Origin: Acidobacteriota bacterium
Lineage (GTDB): Bacteria; Acidobacteriota; Vicinamibacteria; Vicinamibacterales; UBA2999
Length of the DNA: 64,000 nt
Assembly (NCBI GenBank): GCA_018000455.1
Contig: JAGNJW010000022.1
Span: 1-64,000, forward strand
Reading direction: 5' to 3'
Both the position numbers and the translations under genes were made by a program. Below the pieces are notes generated by a model. That model was not told the origin of the DNA. It worked only from the letters and a program-made list of their open reading frames with translations, and did not search any database. This document shows positions 16,549 to 25,206 of this stretch, piece by piece (within the stretch, counting starts at the first letter, position 1; every line of letters begins with the position of its first letter).

Positions 16549-17685
16549 ATGGCCGAGAACCGCCCGTCCGCGGACGCATTGCTCGCTCGCATCAAGGAGA
16601 CGGAGCGGGCTCGGCTCCGGATCTACATTGGCGCTGCGCCAGGCGTGGGCAAGACCTATGAAATGCTCCAGGAAGCGCACGCGCTCCGATCCCGAGGGCT
16701 CGACGTCGTCGTGGGGTTGGTTGAGACCTACGGTCGCCGCGACACGGTTGCGCAGCTCAAGGATCTCGAAGTCATCCCGAGACGGAAGATCGAGTATCGC
16801 GGCGTGACGATGGAGGAGATGGATGTCGACGCCATCGTCACGCGCAAGCCGCAGGTCTGCCTCGTCGACGAACTCGCCCACACCAATGTCCCGGGCAGCC
16901 GCCACGAGAAGCGATACGAGGACGTGTTGGAGCTGCTCGCCGCCGGAATTCACGTCATGACGGCCGTCAACATCCAGCACCTCGAGACGCTGAACGACGC
17001 CGTCGCACGTGCTACTGGCGTACGCGTCCGGGAGACGGTGCCCGACACGTTTCTCGATCGCGCGAACGAGGTCATCAACGTGGATGTCACGGTCGAGGAG
17101 CTGCGCAACCGGCTGCGCGCAGGCAAGATATACCAGCCGGAGAAGGTCGAACAGGCGCTCACGAACTTCTTTCGAAAGGGAAACTTATCCACCCTTCGCG
17201 AGTTGGCACTGCGCGCCGTCGCCGACGAGGTGAGCGAGAAGGCGGCGAGCTACCGCGCGCGTGAGGGACTTGAGCCGGCGCTGATTCCCGAGCGAGTGAT
17301 GGTGTGCATGAGTTCCAATGCGCTGGCCCCTCGTGTACTTCGCACCGGCTCACGGATCGCCGGGCGGCTCGGGGCGCGTTGGTACGCAGTCTACGTGGAG
17401 ACGCCTCATGAGAAGCCGGGTCGTATCGCGGCCCGCGATGCTGATGCTCTCCAAGAGAACATCCGGCTCGCCGAGAGTCTCGGCGCGACCGTCGTGCGGG
17501 TGAAAGCGGACAAGCCAGCGGAGGGCTTGATCGCGTTCGCGCAGCGTGAGGGCGTTACCCACGTCATCTTCGGGCAAAGCGCGCGGACGCGGTGGGAGCT
17601 CCTCTTGCGAGGATCGACGCTCGACAGATTTCTCGGTGCTGTGCCTGATGCGGCGGTGCAAGTCGTTCCACTTGGCGACGGCTGA
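16549..17685 (+). CDS. kdpD: KdpD N-terminal half (KdpD sensor and USP domains) as a separate protein
   Basis: 378 residues. The KdpD domain carries a Walker A-like GAAPGVGKT at 28-36 and a Walker B-like VCLVDELAHTN. The conserved NIQHLETLND and VPDTFLDRANEVINVD segments follow, and then a USP domain from about residue 245 (RVMVCMSSN ... HVIFGQSARTRWELLLRGS). It stops where canonical KdpD would enter its membrane and kinase part, which is encoded about 10 kb upstream next to kdpE. Being the last gene of the kdpFABC run, it would rise in amount when the pump is induced, so it may act in feedback on the separate kinase half. That role is inference; stand-alone N-terminal KdpD proteins are known in some other bacteria. 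Confidence 0.92.
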   Translation: MAENRPSADALLARIKETERARLRIYIGAAPGVGKTYEMLQEAHALRSRGLDVVVGLVETYGRRDTVAQLKDLEVIPRRKIEYRGVTMEEMDVDAIVTRKPQVCLVDELAHTNVPGSRHEKRYEDVLELLAAGIHVMTAVNIQHLETLNDAVARATGVRVRETVPDTFLDRANEVINVDVTVEELRNRLRAGKIYQPEKVEQALTNFFRKGNLSTLRELALRAVADEVSEKAASYRAREGLEPALIPERVMVCMSSNALAPRVLRTGSRIAGRLGARWYAVYVETPHEKPGRIAARDADALQENIRLAESLGATVVRVKADKPAEGLIAFAQREGVTHVIFGQSARTRWELLLRGSTLDRFLGAVPDAAVQVVPLGDG

Positions 17686-17757
17686 GAGGCCGCGTGCGCG
17701 CAACAACCCCTGAAGTGCGCGTGCGACGGTTCCGTAGACCTGTAGGTCCCGTCAGAT

Positions 17758-17898
17758 CGGAAACTGAAGGCGATTGAGTTCGATACTAGAAATCACCCTA
17801 CGCTGCAAGTCGTTGAAAACACAGGACAAAGTGCGTGGCTGGGACGCAGGGATTCGAACCCCGATAAGCAGAGTCAGAGTCTGCTGTCCTACCGTTGA
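17758..17898 (+). pseudogene. Possible integrase C-terminal remnant running into a tRNA gene
   Basis: A frame without its own start reads TLQVVENTGQSAWLGRRDSN and ends SLLSYR at a TGA inside the tRNA sequence. This WLGRRDSNP type of ending is what tRNA-targeting integrases show where their 3' end overlaps the tRNA. It may be the trace of an old insertion at tRNA-Gln, or just the translation of the tRNA itself, since only about 25 codons lie outside it. Confidence 0.3.
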
Positions 17899-17909
17899 AC
17901 GACGTCCCA
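17836..17909 (-). tRNA. tRNA-Gln (anticodon CTG)
   Basis: On the minus strand the 5' acceptor TGGGACG pairs with CGTCCCA, followed by G and an encoded CCA (17836-17838). The D-loop has TTCAACGGTAGGA and the T-arm GGGGTTCGAATCCC. The anticodon loop CTCTGAC gives CTG (plus-strand bases 17875-17877), which reads CAG, Gln. The 3' end faces the kdp block, the orientation expected if that block had been inserted at this tRNA. Confidence 0.93.
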
Positions 17910-18104
17910 GCAGGAGGCCGCGCGACTGCTCCCACCGAGTGCATGGGCGTCGCCGGAACATCCAATTATAGAACCGCTCCGGGTCCGGGGCAACCCCGGT
18001 GCCAGACGGCCACCCGCGCGCCTCCAATAGACGCTGGTAGCCGCGGGGACTTGGCCGCGAAACGGCCGATTCCGCGACGGGCGGTATCATGTCGACACGC
18101 CCTG

Positions 18105-19727
18105 ATGTCCGCTGCCTCTTCCTCCCGGGCCACGACAGCCGGAGTCACGAGCTACGCCCACCTCGACGCCCGTCAGCGTTTCGCCACCGTCGCCGGGCTG
18201 ATGCTCACGCTGCTGCTGGCGGCCATGGACCAGACCATCGTGGGCACCGCCCTGCCGAGGATCGTGGCCAGCCTCGACGGCTTCGATCGCTATCCGTGGG
18301 TCACGACGTCCTACCTCCTCACGTCCACCATATCGGTACCGGTCTTCGCCAAGCTCTCGGACCTCTACGGCCGGAAGTGGCTCTATCTCACCGGGCTCGT
18401 GATCTTCGTGCTGGCGTCGTGGCTGTGCGGCGCGGCGGGCAATGTGCCGCTACCGCTCGACGGCATGAACCAGCTCATCGCCTTCCGGGGCATCCAGGGC
18501 ATCGGCGGCGGTGCTGTCATGGGCCTGACCTTCACCATCATCGGTGACCTGTTCGTGCCGGCCGAACGCGGACGCTACCAGGGGCTGTTCGGCGCCGTGT
18601 TCGGTCTGGCCTCGGTCATCGGGCCGCTCGCCGGCGGCTTCATCACCGACCATTTCTCGTGGCGGTGGGCCTTCTACGTGAACGCGCCGCTCGGCATCAT
18701 CGCCGCGGTGGTGCTCTACCGCACGTTTCCGTTTGTGCCGCCGCACACGAGCAGCCGCCGCATCGACTGGCTCGGCCTGGTCTCGCTCACCGGCTGGATC
18801 GTGCCGCTGCTGCTCGCGCTCAGCCGTGTCACGGCGCTCGGCTGGACCGATCCCTCCGTGCGCACGTTGATGGCGACGGCCATCGTCTCCTTCATCGTGT
18901 TCGTCTGGGTCGAGCGCACGGCGCCCGAGCCGCTCATGCCACCGTCGCTCTTCGGCATCCGTTCGATTGCGCTCGCCTCCTGCGGCGTCTTCGTGCTCGG
19001 CACGTCGATGTTCGGGATGTTCGTCTACCTGCCGTTGTACCTGCAGGGCGTGCTCGGAATGACGGCAGCGGGGTCGGGCATGCTGTTCGTGCCGATGATC
19101 TTCGCGATGATTACCGCCAGCATCACCTCGGGCCAGGTCGTGTCGCGCACGGGCCGCTACAAGGCGCTCGCCGTAGGCGGCGCCGTGTTGGCCACTACCG
19201 GCCTGGCGCTCCTGGCGCGGCTCGGTGCCGAGGCGAGCGCCAACTCCATTCTCTGGTGCCTGGTCGTGGCCGGGTTCGGCTTCGGCGCGGCGCAGCCGGT
19301 TTACGCGCTGGTCGTGCAGAATGCGGCCCCCCGCGCCCAGCTCGGCGCGGCCACGGCCACCAGCCAGTTCTTCCGTTCCATCGGCAGCACGATCGGAGTC
19401 GCGGTCTTCGGCACGATCCTCCTCGGCTTGTATCACGATCGGCTGGCAGCGGCCCTCCCCGCCGATACCCCTCAGGACGTCCGCCTTCTCGTCGACAACC
19501 CGCTGCAGATGAACGGCGAGCACGGCCTCGTCGTGCACGGCGCACCCCGGCCCGAGATCTCGCCGGCCGTGCAGGCCAGCGTCCGCGCCAGCCTCGCTGC
19601 GGGCATGCAGCGCGTGTTCGTGCTGGCGTCGATGGTGATGGGGCTCTCGATCGGGCTGAACGTGCTGCTGCCGGAACTGCCGCTGCGTGGCCGGGCTGAG
19701 CACGTCCCCGTGCCCGACGTGGCGTAG
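18105..19727 (+). CDS. MFS drug exporter, DHA2 (EmrB/QacA) family
   Basis: 540 residues with about 14 membrane segments, the DHA2 number. Family motifs are visible: [17 protein letters not shown] in the first helix, the A-motif [10 protein letters not shown] between helices 2 and 3, and the antiporter C-motif region [16 protein letters not shown]. It exports hydrophobic or cationic drugs in exchange for protons. The start at ATG 18105 is preferred because the frame upstream runs back into the tRNA. It stands alone, with a hairpin after it (19761-19786). There is no adjacent TetR regulator or membrane-fusion gene, so the substrate cannot be guessed. Confidence 0.9.
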   Translation: MSAASSSRATTAGVTSYAHLDARQRFATVAGLMLTLLLAAMDQTIVGTALPRIVASLDGFDRYPWVTTSYLLTSTISVPVFAKLSDLYGRKWLYLTGLVIFVLASWLCGAAGNVPLPLDGMNQLIAFRGIQGIGGGAVMGLTFTIIGDLFVPAERGRYQGLFGAVFGLASVIGPLAGGFITDHFSWRWAFYVNAPLGIIAAVVLYRTFPFVPPHTSSRRIDWLGLVSLTGWIVPLLLALSRVTALGWTDPSVRTLMATAIVSFIVFVWVERTAPEPLMPPSLFGIRSIALASCGVFVLGTSMFGMFVYLPLYLQGVLGMTAAGSGMLFVPMIFAMITASITSGQVVSRTGRYKALAVGGAVLATTGLALLARLGAEASANSILWCLVVAGFGFGAAQPVYALVVQNAAPRAQLGAATATSQFFRSIGSTIGVAVFGTILLGLYHDRLAAALPADTPQDVRLLVDNPLQMNGEHGLVVHGAPRPEISPAVQASVRASLAAGMQRVFVLASMVMGLSIGLNVLLPELPLRGRAEHVPVPDVA

Positions 19728-19760
19728 CGAACGCGGCGCCTGGGGCCGGCTCCAAGAGTA

Positions 19761-19786
19761 ACGCCGCGTCGTTGCCGACGCGGCGT
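19761..19786 (+). terminator. Strong hairpin after the MFS gene
   Basis: ACGCCGCGTCG, loop TTGC, then CGACGCGGCGT: an 11-bp perfect stem 34 bp after the MFS stop codon. No T-run follows, so it may terminate poorly, or serve both convergent transcripts. Confidence 0.55.
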
Positions 19787-19813
19787 CCTCGCACGCCGGG
19801 GGGAGCCGGCTTG

Positions 19814-20035
19814 CTAGCTTTCTGAGCGGCGTCCGATGACTTGCGCCAGGCCGGCCAGCACCGTGCCCCAGACCACCAGGGCCCAGGGTTCGGTCAGTCC
19901 AGACACGGCGCGCAGCGCCGACCCACTCAACCCTTGCACCTCACGCGCCGACAGCGGGCGCGAGGCCAGAGCAACTCCCAACACCATGACGCCGATTGCG
20001 GCGGCCAGGCGCAGCATGCTCTTCATGCCCTCCAC
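19814..20035 (-). CDS. Small membrane protein of unknown function
   Basis: 73 residues (or 70 from the second Met). An N-terminal hydrophobic run (LRLAAAIGVMVLGVALA) could be a signal or first helix, and a second helix follows near the C-terminus (WALVVWGTVLAGLAQVIG). The codon pattern fits the neighbourhood. I do not recognise the family. It lies downstream of gltX on the same strand with 145 bp between. Confidence 0.5.
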   Translation of the reverse strand: MEGMKSMLRLAAAIGVMVLGVALASRPLSAREVQGLSGSALRAVSGLTEPWALVVWGTVLAGLAQVIGRRSES

Positions 20036-20179
20036 TCAGCAAGCGGCGGGCCAAGCCAGTGCTACCGTGGAAAGCGTGCAGGTTGCAGCAACCACGTGCC
20101 GAAAAAAAGGCGGCGGCGTCCAGTCGACCGCCAATCGATGTCAGGAAGTCTGGCCCAGGCCAGAGCAAAGGCGCGGCGT

Positions 20180-21649
20180 TCACCCAGACCGGATGACTTG
20201 ATCCAGCCGTGTGACGACCGCCTCACGGCCGAGTAGCCGAAGCATCTCGAAGAGACCCGGACTCACCGTGCGGCCGGTCATTGCCAGGCGCGTGGCATGG
20301 ATGAGCACGCCCGCCTTGATGCCGCGCTCGTCGGCAACCGCCCGAAGGGTCTGCTCGAGCGGCCCCTCCGCAAACGGCTCGAGGCTCTCACACGCGTTAC
20401 GCAGCGCCGTCAGGTGGGCGCCCAGATCCGGTGCCGACAGGTGCTTTGCCGCGCCCTCTGCCTCGTAACCGTCCGGCGCTGCCAGGAACGGCCGCACGCC
20501 CTCGACGTACTCCCCGAGCCGTTTGGCTCGCGGACGCAGCAGCGCCAGCACCTCGACGAACCACGCCCGCCGCGCGCCAGCCAGGTCGTCGTGCCACAGC
20601 GCTGCGCGCTGCAGCCACGGCGTGAGGAGGGCGATGAGCTCGTCGTCCGATCGCTGCATCAGATACTGGTGGTTGAACCAGTCGAGCTTGTCGGTGTTGA
20701 AGACCGCGTTGCCCGTGCTGATGCCGTCGATCGTGAAGTGCTGCACCAGCGCGTCTTTGGTCAGGAGCTCGATGTCGTTGCCGGGCGACCAGCCCAGCAG
20801 GGCCAGGAAGTTCACCATCGCCTCTGGCACGTAGCCTTGCCGCTCGTACTCCATCACCGACGTGGCGCCATGCCGTTTGCTGAGGCGCTTCTTGTCGGGG
20901 CCCATGATGAGCGGCACGTGCGCGAAGTGCGGCACCGGCACGCCGAAGGCACCGTAGAGAAGCACCTGCTTCGGCGTGTTCGAGATGTGGTCGTCGCCGC
21001 GCACCACGTGCGTGATGGCCATGTCGATGTCGTCGACCACCACCGACAGGTGATAGGTGGGATGGCCGTCGGAACGCAGCACCACGAAGTCTTCGATGTG
21101 CGCGTTGTCGAAGCGCACCTCGCCGTGCACCAGGTCCGCAAAGGCCGTCTCGCCAGAGGGTACGAGGAAGCGGATCGCGTGCGGCTCCCCGGCGGCCACG
21201 CGACGCGCCACCTCGCCGGGCGGCACCGCCAGGCACTGCTCGCGGTCGTAGCGCCGCTCGTAGCTGCCGTCGTCCTCTGCCGCGGCGTCGCCCCGTTTCG
21301 TGGGCCCGCCGAAGTCAACGTAGGCGCGGCCCCCGGCCACGAGGGCCGCGGCCGCCGCGCGATAGCGGTCGAGCCGTTCACTCTGAAAATAGGGCGCATG
21401 TGGCCCGCCCACGCCTGGACCTTCGTCCCAGTCGAGCCCCAGCCATGTGAGGCCGTCGAGAATGCCCGTCACCATGTCGGTCGACGACCGCTCCACGTCG
21501 GTGTCTTCGATGCGCAGCACGAACACCCCGCCGTGGCGACGGGCGAAGAGCCAGTTGAAGAGCGCCGTGCGCGCGCCGCCCACGTGCAGATAGCCGGTAG
21601 GCGAGGGTGCGAAGCGCACGCGGGGTGTCGAAGAGGCGGTCGGAGTCAT
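20180..21649 (-). CDS. gltX: Glutamyl-tRNA synthetase
   Basis: 489 residues, the usual length. The class I signatures are present: the HIGH-type PSPTGYLHVGGART near the N-terminus and the KMSKS-type motif in KKRLSKRHGAT. The enzyme charges tRNA-Glu, and in bacteria without GlnRS also tRNA-Gln. ATG 21649 is chosen; a GTG twelve bases upstream is possible. Only one copy is visible, so discriminating versus non-discriminating type is not decidable here. Confidence 0.96.
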   Translation of the reverse strand: MTPTASSTPRVRFAPSPTGYLHVGGARTALFNWLFARRHGGVFVLRIEDTDVERSSTDMVTGILDGLTWLGLDWDEGPGVGGPHAPYFQSERLDRYRAAAAALVAGGRAYVDFGGPTKRGDAAAEDDGSYERRYDREQCLAVPPGEVARRVAAGEPHAIRFLVPSGETAFADLVHGEVRFDNAHIEDFVVLRSDGHPTYHLSVVVDDIDMAITHVVRGDDHISNTPKQVLLYGAFGVPVPHFAHVPLIMGPDKKRLSKRHGATSVMEYERQGYVPEAMVNFLALLGWSPGNDIELLTKDALVQHFTIDGISTGNAVFNTDKLDWFNHQYLMQRSDDELIALLTPWLQRAALWHDDLAGARRAWFVEVLALLRPRAKRLGEYVEGVRPFLAAPDGYEAEGAAKHLSAPDLGAHLTALRNACESLEPFAEGPLEQTLRAVADERGIKAGVLIHATRLAMTGRTVSPGLFEMLRLLGREAVVTRLDQVIRSG

Positions 21650-21691
21650 GGGCGACCCCACAGGATACCGTGCCGAGGCGCCAGGTCTCGG

Positions 21692-23257
21692 CTAACGCGG
21701 CGGTGGCTGCTTGGTTGGTGCGGGTGTCGGTTTCTTGGCGCCGCCGCCAAACAGTCGCTTGATGCCCCGGCCGACGCTCTTGACGCCGCGTGCTACCGGG
21801 TTGCTGCCCGGCGACTCGCCAGAACCAGCCGTCAGCGCACGGGCCACGGCTGCACCCTTCTCTCCGGCAAGTCTCAGCCCCAGCTGCTCGCTGACCTGCA
21901 TGGTGACTTCGGCGGGAGTTGGCGCCTTCCCTTCCACCACCGTCATGTGGTCGTAGCTTGCGGCACCGCGCACGATCGGTGGTGCCGCATCGAGCGCGCT
22001 GGCCGTCACCAGCGTCTGCATCGTCTGCGACACACGCGCGACGTGGTGCTCGTCGCCAATCACGCGGCAGTCGCGGCTGATGATGTCGTTGATCTTGAGC
22101 GGGCGCAGTTGCTCCTCGAGCGGGGCCCCACCGGCTTGCGAGAACGGCGAGCGCGGATTGGCGCCGTAGGTCACATCACGCAGCCGGACGTCGATCTGGC
22201 AGGTCTGCAATACCCCGCCCCGGCGCGCCAGGCGAATCGTGCCATCCACCTGCCCGCTCTTCGCAATCACCGTGGCGTCGGGAGCGGCAAAACGACCGAA
22301 CGTGGCGGCGCCCAGGTTCACGAGTCGAAAGGTGAGGTCGTAGGACGGCGCCCACTCGTCGCCGTTCCATCGCGAGACGTTCATGGCGCCGGCCACCGAT
22401 ACCTGGCCGTCGGCCGTCTGTCCGTCGAAGGTGAAGCGCATGGGGTTCTCGCGCTCGTCCACCGGCACCTGCAGGTTCGCCAGCGTGATGGTCACCTTCG
22501 AGAAGTCCAGCGACGAGGTGCGATGTTCCACCAGGCCGCCACCCGATTCGCCGGGAATGTGTTCCACCCACGACACGCTCACGTCGTTACCTTCGATGGC
22601 GGGAATCCGCCAGCGGCGCACGTCGCGGGTGAGCTTCTCGAGCGACTCGACCTGCACAGCCTCCTCCGTATTCCAGGCTCCTGCCAGCGACCGCTCCATG
22701 TGGAACGTGGCGCCGTCGATCGTGACATGGTGGAAGACCTCCTCAGGCACGGGGCACTCGCGGCGCAGCAGCGCCTCCGTCCAGCACTGCGACACGCGCG
22801 TCGCTCCGTTCGAAAACGCGCGCAGAAGACTCCAGTCGAACTCGACACTGTGAGCGCGGAAGACACGCTTGTCGCGGTATGGTCCGCCGGTCGTAATCTC
22901 CACATCCTTGCCGGTGATCTTGATGTCTGAGAACGACGTGTCCCACTCACCCACCGTGAGGTGCATGCCGTAGGCTTCGGCCAGCGTCTCGACTGCGCTC
23001 GAGAGCGCGTGTGGGACGTACTCGTAGCGGATGAGCGGCATCGTGACCGCCAGCGTGAGGATGGCGGCACGGCGGCCGCCGAAGCGTGTCCACCAACTGA
23101 GCGCACGCTCGACACCGCTCGGCGCCAGATGCAGGTCCTGGAGGTCCTGCATCACGCGTTCCAGGGCGGCTGGCGGACCGGCATCAGGGCGTCCACTGTG
23201 GGTGGCGGACGGGCGCGGGACATCGGCGGGCGGCGAGGGGGCGCCGGGCTGCGACAT
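21692..23257 (-). CDS. AsmA/DUF748-like membrane-anchored protein
   Basis: 521 residues. After a proline-rich N-terminus there is one membrane helix at about 65-80 (RRAAILTLAVTMPLIRY). A long beta-rich domain follows with the AsmA-like phrase VGEWDTSFSDIKITGKDVEI and repeated strand patterns such as TFHMERSLAGAWN and FTFDGQTADGQVSVAGAMN. The C-terminus is basic and ends GIKRLFGGGAKKPTPAP. AsmA-like proteins act in outer-membrane lipid homeostasis, but this assignment is by general layout only. It precedes gltX by about 40 bp on the same strand. Confidence 0.6.
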   Translation of the reverse strand: MSQPGAPSPPADVPRPSATHSGRPDAGPPAALERVMQDLQDLHLAPSGVERALSWWTRFGGRRAAILTLAVTMPLIRYEYVPHALSSAVETLAEAYGMHLTVGEWDTSFSDIKITGKDVEITTGGPYRDKRVFRAHSVEFDWSLLRAFSNGATRVSQCWTEALLRRECPVPEEVFHHVTIDGATFHMERSLAGAWNTEEAVQVESLEKLTRDVRRWRIPAIEGNDVSVSWVEHIPGESGGGLVEHRTSSLDFSKVTITLANLQVPVDERENPMRFTFDGQTADGQVSVAGAMNVSRWNGDEWAPSYDLTFRLVNLGAATFGRFAAPDATVIAKSGQVDGTIRLARRGGVLQTCQIDVRLRDVTYGANPRSPFSQAGGAPLEEQLRPLKINDIISRDCRVIGDEHHVARVSQTMQTLVTASALDAAPPIVRGAASYDHMTVVEGKAPTPAEVTMQVSEQLGLRLAGEKGAAVARALTAGSGESPGSNPVARGVKSVGRGIKRLFGGGAKKPTPAPTKQPPPR

Positions 23258-23440
23258 CGTCGGAAGGGCGATTATCGCTCAATCGAGCGGCGAGAGACAC
23301 TGGCCGGCAACGCCATGAATGTGCACATTTTTTCCAACTCCGGGCGGCCGGGTGTCGGTCAGCTGTTCTAACCTCGCCACGACGCCATCGTTCCGGCGCG
23401 AGCGTCCGGGCGCTGTGCTGATGCCTGCTACCGTCGCAGA
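23258..23440. other. Intergenic, promoter region of the AsmA-like gene
   Basis: About 180 bp with no protein-like frame. It must contain the start signals for the minus-strand gene; none are clear enough to name. Confidence 0.3.
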
Positions 23441-23693
23441 GCAGTTGCGTTGGCGTGGGGTTCGGTCGGCGAGCGACCAGGAGTCGTCGTCGCACGAGAA
23501 ACCGACACTCGCGCCGGGAGTGCGGGCGACACGCAGGGTAGCGGACGCCACCCCATCGCGCACACGACGCGCGACGGGGCCCCAGGGGAGGGGTCCCAAG
23601 AAATGCCTTGGACGGCAGGACGAGTCGCCGAGAGGCGCGAGTGACCGACGCGACATCGGAGCCGACGATCGAATCCCACGCCAGCGCAACTGC
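23441..23693. repeat. 253-bp element with 31-bp terminal inverted repeats (MITE-like)
   Basis: The left end GCAGTTGCGTTGGCGTGGGG and following bases to 23471 match the reverse complement of 23663-23693 at 27 of 31 positions. The interior has no convincing open frame. Size, terminal repeats and lack of coding capacity are those of a miniature inverted-repeat element. No clear target-site duplication is visible beside it. It lies in the gap between two genes on the same strand. Confidence 0.5.
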
Positions 23694-23717
23694 TGTGTGT
23701 GTGGAGTTCCCCTCGCT

Positions 23718-25007
23718 CTACTTGCCGCGATAGGTCACGCGCCAGGTCTTACCCTTCACGCTCTCGGTGATGTAGAGCTCGCCCTTCGGGCCGATGGCGA
23801 TGCCGTTGGCCCGCGCCGCCGCCTCGTTCGGCGACATGATGACCTTGCCGGCGAAGCCGTCGGCGAAGATCTCGTACTTCCCGCTCGGCTTGCCGTTGGC
23901 GAAGGGCTGGTAGAGCACGTTGTAGCCGTCCATCGGTGCCGGCGCGCGGTTCCATGAGCCGTGCATCACGACGAAGGCGCCGCCGCGGTACTTGGCCGGC
24001 AGCGCCGGGTGATCGAAGAACTGCAGGTCCACCGGCGCGGAGTGCGCGGGGAAGCCGGCAATCGGCCTCTCGAACTGGGCGCAGCGGCCCACCGTCTTGC
24101 CGTCGCCGCCGTACTCGGGGGCGAGAATCATCTGGTTGGTCTTGCCGTCGAGGAAGCAGTACGGCCAGCCGAACACCGACCCCTCCTTGATCTCGAGCAG
24201 CGGCTCGAGCGGACGGTTCTGGTTCTCTTCCGGCGTGAAGAGATCGGGATAGAGCGTGTCGAGTGAATCGCGGCTGTTCATCGCAAGATACAGGTGCCCG
24301 GCGTGCCAGGCCAGCGCCACGCCCTGGCGCAGGCCGGTCGCGTAGCGCGCTGCCGTCGTGTAGGTCTGGCCGACGGCATCGGCCTTGAACTTCCACACGC
24401 CGCCGGCGGTCTCGAGCTGCGGACACGGATCGAGGCCCTTCGCGCCGGGCTGGCGATCCGGCTCCGCACAGGCGTTCGACGGCAGGCCCACGGTGACGAA
24501 CAGATTGCCTTGATCGTCGAACGCCAGATCCTTGTCACGATGCCCGCGCTGATCCGGGAAGCCGCCCACCACCATCTCGGCCGGTGCGCCTGGCACCAGT
24601 TCGCCGGGGGTCATCTTGAAGCGTTCCACCGAGGTCGGGGTGGCGTAGTACAGATAGTCGCCGCGCAGCACGATCCCGGTGGCGCCGTCGGTGCCGAACC
24701 GCTCGACGAGACCCATCTTGCCATCGCCGCTCGTGTCGCGCAGGCCGAGAATGAAGCCGGGCTGCACGGGCTGGCCGGAGGCGCGGGCGCCGGTGCGCAC
24801 CGCGATGTAGAGGTCGCCATTGGCGGCCACCGCCAGGTTGCGCGCCGCGCCCAGGTTGTCGGCGATGACCTGGGCACAGAAGCCGGGCGGCAGCGTGAGC
24901 CCGCCGTTGTCGGCGTCGCAGCCGGGCGCAGCGGCTTGCCTCCCGTGCAGGGCCGCGGTGGTCACGAGCACGCCAGCAAGCGCCAGCATCGGGAATGCAC
25001 GCGTCAT
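23718..25007 (-). CDS. Secreted PQQ-type sugar (sorbosone/glucose) dehydrogenase-like protein
   Basis: 429 residues with a signal peptide (MLALAGVLVTTAALHGRQA) and GGAGA-type ribosome site before ATG 25007. The rest is a six-bladed propeller of the glucose/sorbosone dehydrogenase family: LPPGFCAQVIADNLGAARNL at the start, HRDKDLAFDDQGNLFVTVG, GLRQGVALAWHAGHLYLAMN, and the last blade NGIAIGPKGELYITES. Homologs oxidise aldoses in the periplasm using PQQ. No PQQ synthesis genes are in the window. It stands alone. Confidence 0.8.
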   Translation of the reverse strand: MTRAFPMLALAGVLVTTAALHGRQAAAPGCDADNGGLTLPPGFCAQVIADNLGAARNLAVAANGDLYIAVRTGARASGQPVQPGFILGLRDTSGDGKMGLVERFGTDGATGIVLRGDYLYYATPTSVERFKMTPGELVPGAPAEMVVGGFPDQRGHRDKDLAFDDQGNLFVTVGLPSNACAEPDRQPGAKGLDPCPQLETAGGVWKFKADAVGQTYTTAARYATGLRQGVALAWHAGHLYLAMNSRDSLDTLYPDLFTPEENQNRPLEPLLEIKEGSVFGWPYCFLDGKTNQMILAPEYGGDGKTVGRCAQFERPIAGFPAHSAPVDLQFFDHPALPAKYRGGAFVVMHGSWNRAPAPMDGYNVLYQPFANGKPSGKYEIFADGFAGKVIMSPNEAAARANGIAIGPKGELYITESVKGKTWRVTYRGK

Positions 25008-25206
25008 GGTCGGGATCTCCTTCGTGCCTCGCGCCGCACGAGACCTCTGGCGATGATACTGCGCCCGTCGCCGTCCCGGCCGCGGCGGCAATCTCGGGCC
25101 CGGATCGACGCGAGACGGCCGCACGCGCACGGGCGGGCGCGGCCCCGGCAATGCTCGCAGGACAACCGCGAGTTCGCAGATAATCCAGCGGGCGGTTCCT
25201 GCACAG

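Noticed and set aside
17836..17909. Plus-strand peptide reading [11 protein letters not shown] across the tRNA
   Set aside because: This is the standard by-product of translating a tRNA T-arm and acceptor; the tRNA on the minus strand explains it.
20297..22930. An 877-codon plus-strand frame across gltX and the AsmA-like gene
   Set aside because: It is antisense to gltX, whose motifs are unambiguous; the frame is open only because of GC-rich codon structure.
23319..23957. Plus-strand frame starting before the inverted-repeat element
   Set aside because: Runs through the element and into the antisense of the dehydrogenase gene; composition not protein-like.
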